Part shown: positions 1-5,356 of the stretch, in pieces
How the letters are laid out: every line of letters begins with the position of its first letter
Numbering within the stretch: the stretch's first letter is position 1
Assembly (NCBI GenBank): GCA_022013395.1
Contig: JAKLQL010000285.1
Location: 1 to 5,356 of the forward strand
Length of the DNA: 5,356 nucleotides
Reading direction: 5' to 3'
DNA from: Acetobacterium sp.
Lineage (GTDB): Bacteria; Bacillota; Clostridia; Eubacteriales; Eubacteriaceae
Notes under the pieces: generated by a model
Told to the model about the DNA's origin: nothing
Databases searched by the model: none
The model's input: only the letters and a program-made list of their open reading frames with translations
Made by a program: the position numbers and the translations under genes

Positions 1-43
1 CCGGCTGATCCAGCCAGTGATGATATGCTTTTTTATAGTCCAT
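1..43 (-). CDS. Phospho-sugar mutase (probable phosphoglucomutase), N-terminal fragment
   Basis: Only the first 14 codons are in the window; the gene continues past position 1. They read MDYKKAYHHWLDQP. This resembles the N-terminus of the Firmicute alpha-phosphoglucomutase/phosphomannomutase family (PgcA type), which typically opens with a Y-x-x-W motif followed by a short acidic stretch. The ATG at 43-41 is preceded by AAGGA (54-50) with a 6-nt spacer, which supports the start. It lies 77 bases downstream of galU on the same strand with no terminator between, so it is probably co-transcribed. A mutase making glucose-1-phosphate, the GalU substrate, fits this position exactly. The active-site serine and metal-binding loops lie outside, so the assignment rests on a short match plus context. 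Confidence 0.62.
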   Translation of the reverse strand, partial: MDYKKAYHHWLDQP

Positions 44-120
44 CGTGTTTCCTTTCTTCGGAAGTTAACTGGTGATCACAGTACCTTCGTCTCACCAAAT
101 CAGCTTATCTACTTCGCAAC

Positions 121-990
121 TTATTTGAATAGGCTCTCCAAATACTTTTTAAAGTCGGCTCCCAATTTGTCATCTCGCAAACCATATTCAACTGTTGCCT
201 GGAGAAAACCAAGCTTATCCCCCACATCATAACGCTTACCGATAAAATCATAGGCAAACATATCTTCGATGGTGGCTAATGTTTTTAATCCATCAGTAAG
301 CTGAATTTCGCCACCGGCACCTTTACCGGTATGTTCGAGAATATCAAAAATCCCCGGCGTAATAATGTAGCGTCCTAAGATTGCCATATTAGAGGGCGCC
401 GTTCCAATGGCGGGTTTTTCCACCAGATCATTGACCTTGAGCACTCGCTCGCCAACGGACTCGCCCGAAATAATACCATATTTATCAACCTGATCGGAAG
501 CAACCTGCTGAACGCCAATAACTGAGGCACCATATGCTTCATAAATCTCAACCATTTGTTTTAGGGCAGGGTTTTCATCATTGTAAACAATGTCGTCGCC
601 CAGCACTACCGCAAAGGGTTCATCACCCACAAATTCTTTGGCACAAAGCACCGCATGGCCTAACCCCTTGGCTTCTTTTTGCCGGACAGAAAAAACTTTT
701 GCCATGTTGGTGATGGCCTCCACTTCCGCTAGCGCCTCATCTTTGCCGCCGGCTCTTAAGAGAGCTTCAAGTTCAGGCACTTTGTCAAAGTGGTTGAGGA
801 TACTTTCTTTATTGCGGCCATTGATGATCAGGATCTCTTCAATTCCCGACGCAACGATTTCTTCGATAATGTATTGGATCGTTGGTTTGTCCACAATTGA
901 CAACATTTCTTTAGGAATTGATTTGGTAATGGGTAAAAATCGGGTCCCCAACCCGGCAGCTGGAATCACTGCTTTTCGAATTTTTTTCAT
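121..990 (-). CDS. galU: UTP--glucose-1-phosphate uridylyltransferase
   Basis: This cytoplasmic enzyme makes UDP-glucose and pyrophosphate from UTP and glucose-1-phosphate. At 289 aa it has the usual bacterial GalU length. The N-terminal nucleotide-binding signature AAGLGTRFLP is at residues 11-20, followed by the conserved lysine in SIPKEML (K27). GLGHAV (109-114) and the metal-binding VLGDD (129-133) follow. Further on are YGII (171-174), the LVEKP motif (189-193), GGEIQLTDGL (226-235) and YDVGDKLGF (254-262), whose D255 is the expected second metal ligand. No key residue is missing. The ATG at 990 lies one base after the dehydrogenase stop codon, so the two are almost certainly translated from one message; its ribosome binding site sits inside the upstream gene. 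Related sugar-nucleotidyl transferases such as RmlA are less likely given the SIPKEML and GGEIQLTD motifs. Confidence 0.96.
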   Translation of the reverse strand: MKKIRKAVIPAAGLGTRFLPITKSIPKEMLSIVDKPTIQYIIEEIVASGIEEILIINGRNKESILNHFDKVPELEALLRAGGKDEALAEVEAITNMAKVFSVRQKEAKGLGHAVLCAKEFVGDEPFAVVLGDDIVYNDENPALKQMVEIYEAYGASVIGVQQVASDQVDKYGIISGESVGERVLKVNDLVEKPAIGTAPSNMAILGRYIITPGIFDILEHTGKGAGGEIQLTDGLKTLATIEDMFAYDFIGKRYDVGDKLGFLQATVEYGLRDDKLGADFKKYLESLFK

Positions 991-991
991 G

Positions 992-2323
992 TTATTTTAT
1001 CTCTCTTTCAGGAATCCCTAGACCAGAATAAATAAATCCTTTTGGTGGGTTTTCCCCAAATAAATTTCTGAAATCAAAGAAATATCGGTCATTCATCAGG
1101 CTTCTTACCTTTTCATGATCCATGCCTTTAAATTGTCGCCAACTGGTAATCAGAACAATCGCATCGGCTCCCAGAGCGGCATCATAGGTATCTTCGCAAT
1201 AGGTAATTTCATCTTTTTCATTATGTAAGCGCCATTTGGCTTCCTGGGTACCTTCGGGACAATAGATTCGTACCGTAGCACCCGCCTCGACCAGGCCTTT
1301 AATTATATTAATGGACGGCGCTTCCCGCATATCGGTGGTTTCCGGCTTATATGACAGCCCTAAAATACCGATGGTTTTGCCCTCGATATTTCCCATGGTG
1401 CGCTTAATTTTCTCGACCATTTTATTCTTTTGTTTTTCATTCGCATTGATGGCACCACTTAGCACCATAAATTCTTCGCCATAGGCTTTGGCAATTTCCC
1501 GCAGGGCTTTTGAATCTTTGGGCAAATCACTGCCCCCGTAACCAGGTCCGGCATCCAAATAATCGGGACCGATCCGGTGGTCACGACCAATGCCGTTGGC
1601 AACATCGAGAATGTTTGCGTTGGCATTTTCACAAAGTAAGGCCATCTCATTGATAAACGAAAGTTTAATGGCTAAAAAAGCATTTACCCCATATTTTATC
1701 ATCTCTGCACTTTGGGGATCCGTGATGATATAGTTTTCTTCCTGGACATGAAGACTGTCATAAAGACTTTTCAATCGCTCAATTGCCGGTTTTGAATCTG
1801 ACCCAATGACAACCCGTTCTGGCACCAGACAATCTTTGATCATGGAACCTTTGCGGGCAAAATCCGGATTGCTTACGACATCAAAAGGTATTTCAACCTC
1901 CCGCTCATCAAGGGCTTTTTGAATGGTTTGTTTAATCACCTGACAGGTTCCCGGCGGCACCGTTGATTTGATGACCACAGTCACTTCATTTTCAATATGA
2001 TTGCCGATACTTTGAGCAATGGGTTTCATAAACCGTAAATCAGGAAAATCACTGTCATCAGTGGGGACTTCGCAGGTAATAAAAATTATTTCGCTCTTCT
2101 TTACAGCATTTTGAATATTTGAGCTGAAATACAGTCGTCCAGATGCTGCCGAAGCGGCAACGAGTGACTTGAGTCCCGGTTCGTAAATCGGCAATTCACC
2201 TTCGTTGAGCATATTGATTGTTTCTTCATCCATATCAACGCAAATGACATTCACGTCAGAATCGGACAAAATTGAACCATAGGTGATCCCTAAAATGCCC
2301 AATCCAATAATACAAATATTCAT
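992..2323 (-). CDS. ugd: UDP-glucose 6-dehydrogenase family protein with catalytic Cys replaced by Asp
   Basis: This 443-aa protein has the length and three-part layout of UDP-glucose/GDP-mannose dehydrogenases, which normally oxidise UDP-glucose to UDP-glucuronate with two NAD+. The N-terminal Rossmann domain has GLGILG (7-12) and an acidic residue ending strand 2 (D30), typical of NAD+ use. STVPPGT is at 120-126. The central domain keeps K210 and N214 (IKYGVNAFLA), R250 (HRIG) and D270. The C-terminal domain has GLSYKPETTDMREAPS (322-337). However, the normally invariant GGSCFPKD reads GGSDLPKD (263-270), so the nucleophilic cysteine is Asp266. NPEFLREG reads NPDFARKG (152-159), and VGTP reads CEVP (83-86). 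Family membership is firm; the exact reaction is not. The start is ATG at 2323 with GGAGG (2335-2331), spacer 7 nt. It is first in a unit with galU, which supports a UDP-glucose-related substrate. Confidence 0.85.
   Translation of the reverse strand: MNICIIGLGILGITYGSILSDSDVNVICVDMDEETINMLNEGELPIYEPGLKSLVAASAASGRLYFSSNIQNAVKKSEIIFITCEVPTDDSDFPDLRFMKPIAQSIGNHIENEVTVVIKSTVPPGTCQVIKQTIQKALDEREVEIPFDVVSNPDFARKGSMIKDCLVPERVVIGSDSKPAIERLKSLYDSLHVQEENYIITDPQSAEMIKYGVNAFLAIKLSFINEMALLCENANANILDVANGIGRDHRIGPDYLDAGPGYGGSDLPKDSKALREIAKAYGEEFMVLSGAINANEKQKNKMVEKIKRTMGNIEGKTIGILGLSYKPETTDMREAPSINIIKGLVEAGATVRIYCPEGTQEAKWRLHNEKDEITYCEDTYDAALGADAIVLITSWRQFKGMDHEKVRSLMNDRYFFDFRNLFGENPPKGFIYSGLGIPEREIK
1001..1009 (-). 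promoter_or_regulatory. galU ribosome binding site inside the dehydrogenase gene
   Basis: The purine run GAAAGAGAG lies 10 nt ahead of the galU ATG and encodes the last residues of the dehydrogenase (PERE). Stop and start are separated by a single base, so translational coupling is likely. The match to the consensus is only moderate, compared with GGAGG for the upstream gene. Confidence 0.6.
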
Positions 2324-2393
2324 TGTTTAACCTCCGTTAGCCCTAATAATTTTTACCACTCTGTCAAAGTTGATCTTTCGAAAATAATCCGTG

Positions 2394-2444
2394 TAATGCT
2401 TATTCTTAAGAGTTCACTTTCGCATTAATATAATGATTTCATTA
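2394..2444 (-). repeat. Cluster of TAATG/CATTA inverted half-sites in the ugd leader
   Basis: Read on the minus strand, four related hexamers occur: TAATGA (2444-2439), TCATTA (2436-2431), TAATGC (2427-2422) and GCATTA (2399-2394). The first pair forms a perfect palindrome with a 2-base centre spanning the predicted transcription start. The second and third also pair (CATTA, 3 bases, TAATG). The third and fourth form a 6-bp stem with a 22-base loop. It could be an operator or alternating RNA stems. The stretch is AT-rich, so chance is possible, and no regulator is recognised. Confidence 0.4.
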
Positions 2445-2447
2445 CAA

Positions 2448-2476
2448 ATTATAGCACAGAACCCCAACCTTTTAAA
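2448..2476 (-). promoter_or_regulatory. Sigma-A type promoter for the ugd-galU unit
   Basis: A perfect -10 box TATAAT (2453-2448) is preceded by TGC, giving an extended -10 (TGn). A weak -35, TTTAAA (2476-2471), lies 17 bases upstream and matches TTGACA at four of six positions. It sits directly after the atp terminator and before the dehydrogenase gene, where a new promoter is expected. Transcription would begin near 2441, giving a leader of about 118 nt. No known riboswitch was recognised in that leader. Confidence 0.72.
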
Positions 2477-2500
2477 CACTTGCTCCCAATAAATATAAAC

Positions 2501-2533
2501 AAAAGCCGAGATTCCATGGGAATCTCGGCTTTT
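2501..2533 (-). terminator. Intrinsic terminator of the atp operon
   Basis: AAAAGCCGAGATTCC (2501-2515) is the exact reverse complement of GGAATCTCGGCTTTT (2519-2533), giving a 15-bp perfect stem with a 3-base loop. On the minus strand the stem is followed by a T-rich run (TTTTGTTTATATTTATT, from 2504 down to 2488). It begins 13 bases after the atpC stop codon. All features of a strong Rho-independent terminator are present. The plus-strand side has only four T before A-rich sequence, and no gene arrives from that direction. Confidence 0.95.
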
Positions 2534-2546
2534 AAAATAATGCTTA

Positions 2547-2948
2547 TTAATGATGTTCTTTGGTATTGATTCGGATAATTGCTCTTTGTAAAGCAATTTG
2601 AGCTCGCGCTGCATCATATTTACTGTCTTTAAGTCGTTGCAGAGCTCTATCCTTTGCTTCCTTAGCCCGTTCAAGATCAATATCTTCCGGCCATTCAGCT
2701 GCATCGGTTAGAATAATCGTTTCTTCGGGATTAATCGTTGCAAATCCCCCCAAAAGGGTTCCATATTTTTTACTTTTATCCCCAAAAATAATTTGAAATG
2801 TGCTGCATGCAAGTGTCGTCGTTAATGGGGTGTGTCCTGGAAGTATTGCAAATTCACCTTCGGTTCCTCTGACAACAATCCGTTCGATATCACCATCATA
2901 AAAAACTCCGGTGGGCGCTATGATTTTTAATCTGAAAGTTTCAGCCAT
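2547..2948 (-). CDS. atpC: F1Fo-ATP synthase epsilon subunit
   Basis: Epsilon is part of the central stalk; it binds gamma and regulates ATP hydrolysis through its C-terminal helices. The 133-aa length is typical. Residues 1-85 form the beta-sandwich domain, with the conserved block GEFAILPGHTPL (31-42). Residues 88-130 form the two-helix C-terminal domain. IDLERA (90-95) matches the I/L-D-x-x-R-A motif linked to ATP binding in Bacillus PS3 epsilon. E85, R101, R122 and R126 occupy the places of the other residues reported there, so ATP-dependent control is plausible by inference. The ATG at 2948 is preceded by GAGGTGA (2961-2955) with a 6-nt spacer. The gap to atpD is 15 bases, so it is co-transcribed. 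It is the last gene of the operon, followed at once by a terminator. Confidence 0.96.
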   Translation of the reverse strand: MAETFRLKIIAPTGVFYDGDIERIVVRGTEGEFAILPGHTPLTTTLACSTFQIIFGDKSKKYGTLLGGFATINPEETIILTDAAEWPEDIDLERAKEAKDRALQRLKDSKYDAARAQIALQRAIIRINTKEHH

Positions 2949-2963
2949 TAAAACTCACCTCGA

Positions 2964-4367
<1,404 letters not shown>

Positions 4368-4371
4368 CTAT

Positions 4372-4380
4372 AACCTCCTT
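4372..4380 (-). promoter_or_regulatory. Perfect Shine-Dalgarno sequence of atpD
   Basis: AAGGAGGTT matches the 16S rRNA anti-Shine-Dalgarno sequence over eight bases or more, with the GGAGG core about 9 nt from the ATG. It is the strongest ribosome binding site in the window. This fits the need for three beta subunits per gamma and epsilon. Confidence 0.85.
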
Positions 4381-4400
4381 GTGCAAAATAATTTACACTC

Positions 4401-4428
4401 ATTATTTATACTTATAACATGATGTCAA
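4401..4428 (-). promoter_or_regulatory. Candidate internal promoter ahead of atpD
   Basis: A perfect -35 TTGACA (4428-4423) is followed after 16 bases by AATAAT (4406-4401), a five-of-six match to TATAAT. It lies in the 92-base gap between atpG and atpD and would start transcription near 4394, about 30 bases before the atpD ATG. It could raise atpD-atpC transcription over the upstream genes. The region is AT-rich and the -10 is not extended, so a chance match remains possible. Confidence 0.45.
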
Positions 4429-4456
4429 CTTTTTCAGCCAACAATTTTTAGATGCT

Positions 4457-5347
4457 TTAGTTTAGTGCCTCGGCACCGCTGACAATTTCTGAAATTTCCT
4501 GGGTAATTGCCGCCTGACGCACCCGGTTGAATTTTAGGGTTAAGGCATCAATCATATCATTGGCATTTGTTGTTGCCGATTCCATAGCGGTACGACGAGC
4601 GCCTTGTTCACTGGCGGCACTTTCAATCATTGCGCCATACAAGGTGTTCGCAACATAATTCGGAATGAGATAATCCAACAGCGTTTCAGGATCAGGCTCG
4701 TAGAGCATTCCGGTTAAATCTTTTTTTGTTTCAGCTACTTCGACAATTTTTTCTTTTTTTATCGGTTTAAGATCTTCTGCTTCCAACGGCAACAACTGCA
4801 TCATATATGGATGCTGAGAAATAGTTGACAAGAATCTGGTATAAACCAGGTACACTTCATCAAATTCCTCATTTTTAAATCCCGCCATCACTAGTGCCGC
4901 AATCTGTCTCGCCTTGAAAAAATCCGGATGCTCTGAAATACCAAGGAACTCTTCTTGAATTTTATAGTCGCGATTTCTAAAATGATCGCGACCGCGGGCT
5001 CCCACAGCAAATATTACTGCGTTATTCTTATCTTTGATATGTTCTTCGACTTTTTTGGCCACATTTACATTGTAACCACCAGCCAAACCTTTGTCACCGG
5101 TAATGACAATATAGGCGGTTTTTTTAACTTCACGCTGGTTCATAAAAACATTTCGCGATTTTCCCGTTCGTTCAACAATGCGACCCATACTGTGTATCAT
5201 CGACTCAAAATAAGGATATCGATTTTCAGCAAGCTCACGACTTTTTCTGAGCTTTGCCGATGCTACCATTTCCATGGCATGAGTGATTTGCTTGGTGCTG
5301 TTTACACTTTTTATCCGACGTTTAATATCTTGTACATTCTCTGCCAC
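4457..5347 (-). CDS. atpG: F1Fo-ATP synthase gamma subunit
   Basis: Gamma is the rotating shaft of F1; its terminal helices form a coiled coil inside the alpha3-beta3 ring. The protein has 296 aa, slightly longer than the usual 285-290. The N-terminal helix shows the typical DIKRRIKSVNSTKQITHAM pattern (7-25), continuing into MVASAKLRKS. TGDKGLAGGYN (83-93) matches the family SDRGLCGGxN block. The C-terminal helix carries EQGARRTAMESATTNA (247-262) and the signature ITQEISEIVSGAEA (281-294), which fits the family pattern fully. The start codon is GTG at 5347-5345; an in-frame TGA at 5356-5354 rules out a longer form. The ribosome binding site lies mostly outside; the visible TGAT could be the tail of an extended GGAGGTGAT. 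The atpA gene is expected just upstream but is not visible. Confidence 0.97.
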   Translation of the reverse strand: MAENVQDIKRRIKSVNSTKQITHAMEMVASAKLRKSRELAENRYPYFESMIHSMGRIVERTGKSRNVFMNQREVKKTAYIVITGDKGLAGGYNVNVAKKVEEHIKDKNNAVIFAVGARGRDHFRNRDYKIQEEFLGISEHPDFFKARQIAALVMAGFKNEEFDEVYLVYTRFLSTISQHPYMMQLLPLEAEDLKPIKKEKIVEVAETKKDLTGMLYEPDPETLLDYLIPNYVANTLYGAMIESAASEQGARRTAMESATTNANDMIDALTLKFNRVRQAAITQEISEIVSGAEALN

Positions 5348-5356
5348 TCGAAATCA

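Noticed and set aside
61..88. Imperfect hairpin between galU and the mutase gene (GAAG and ACTG pairing with CAGT and CTTC), including the palindrome GTGATCAC
   Set aside because: The stem is interrupted and no T-run follows on the minus strand, so it is not a terminator. It could be an mRNA-stabilising stem or chance.
17..232. Open reading frame of 71 codons on the plus strand
   Set aside because: It overlaps the galU 3' end, the intergenic gap and the mutase start in antisense, has no ribosome binding site and shows no recognisable motif.
590..1021. Open reading frame of 143 codons on the plus strand
   Set aside because: It lies antisense to galU, which has all family motifs. Its composition is low-complexity and serine-rich, as expected of an antisense frame, and no protein family is recognisable.
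1459..1650. Short minus-strand frame inside the dehydrogenase gene
   Set aside because: It is an alternative-frame reading of a conserved coding region with no start signal of its own.
2362..2367. Second TTGACA in the ugd leader (minus strand)
   Set aside because: No -10-like hexamer stands 16-18 bases downstream; the nearest AT-rich hexamer is about 11 bases away, so it is probably not a promoter.
2427..2441. Tiny leader peptide ATG AAA TCA TTA TAT TAA
   Set aside because: It would begin essentially at the predicted transcription start with no ribosome binding site, and no attenuator follows.
2414..2704. Open reading frame of 96 codons on the minus strand running out of atpC
   Set aside because: It is an off-frame reading of atpC that continues through the terminator hairpin and the ugd promoter, with no homology visible.

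Overview
All recognisable genes in this window lie on the minus strand, so biological order runs from high to low coordinates. The window holds the end of an F1Fo-ATP synthase operon (atpG, atpD, atpC), a strong intrinsic terminator, and then a new transcription unit for nucleotide-sugar synthesis: a UDP-glucose dehydrogenase-like gene, galU, and the first 14 codons of a probable phosphoglucomutase cut by the window edge. Gene order, strong GGAGG-type ribosome binding sites, the phospho-sugar mutase N-terminus and the beta-subunit sequence suggest a low-to-mid GC anaerobic Firmicute. From memory, the beta subunit resembles that of Acetobacterium woodii, so an acetogen of the Eubacteriaceae is my best guess; no search was run.

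Region by region. 4457-5347 encodes the gamma subunit, with a GTG start. A 92-base gap (4365-4456) is unusually long for the inside of an atp operon; it carries a candidate internal promoter, a small hairpin and a perfect Shine-Dalgarno sequence for atpD. 2964-4364 encodes the beta subunit with all catalytic motifs intact. 2547-2948 encodes the epsilon subunit, which keeps the residues associated with ATP binding in Bacillus PS3 epsilon. A perfect 15-bp hairpin at 2501-2533 ends this operon. Within 25 bases a new promoter (extended -10 TATAAT, 2448-2476) starts the second unit, with a leader of roughly 118 nt containing a cluster of TAATG/CATTA half-sites. 992-2323 is the dehydrogenase, 121-990 is galU (one base after the dehydrogenase stop), and 1-43 is the start of the mutase.

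How the genes work together. The ATP synthase subunits form the central stalk (gamma, epsilon) and catalytic sites (beta) of F1. Whether the enzyme uses Na+ or H+ cannot be told here, because the c subunits lie outside. The second unit matches the route glucose-6-phosphate to glucose-1-phosphate (mutase), to UDP-glucose (GalU), and then to an oxidised UDP-sugar (dehydrogenase), normally UDP-glucuronate for surface polysaccharide.

The most unusual feature is in the dehydrogenase. The catalytic cysteine of the GGSCFPKD motif is replaced by aspartate (D266), and further active-site positions deviate (E to K at 158, VGTP to CEVP at 83-86), while the fold, the NAD-binding glycines, and the Lys, Asn, Arg and Asp positions are kept. 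Its reaction may therefore differ from normal four-electron oxidation. No mobile elements, CRISPR arrays, tRNA or rRNA genes were seen.
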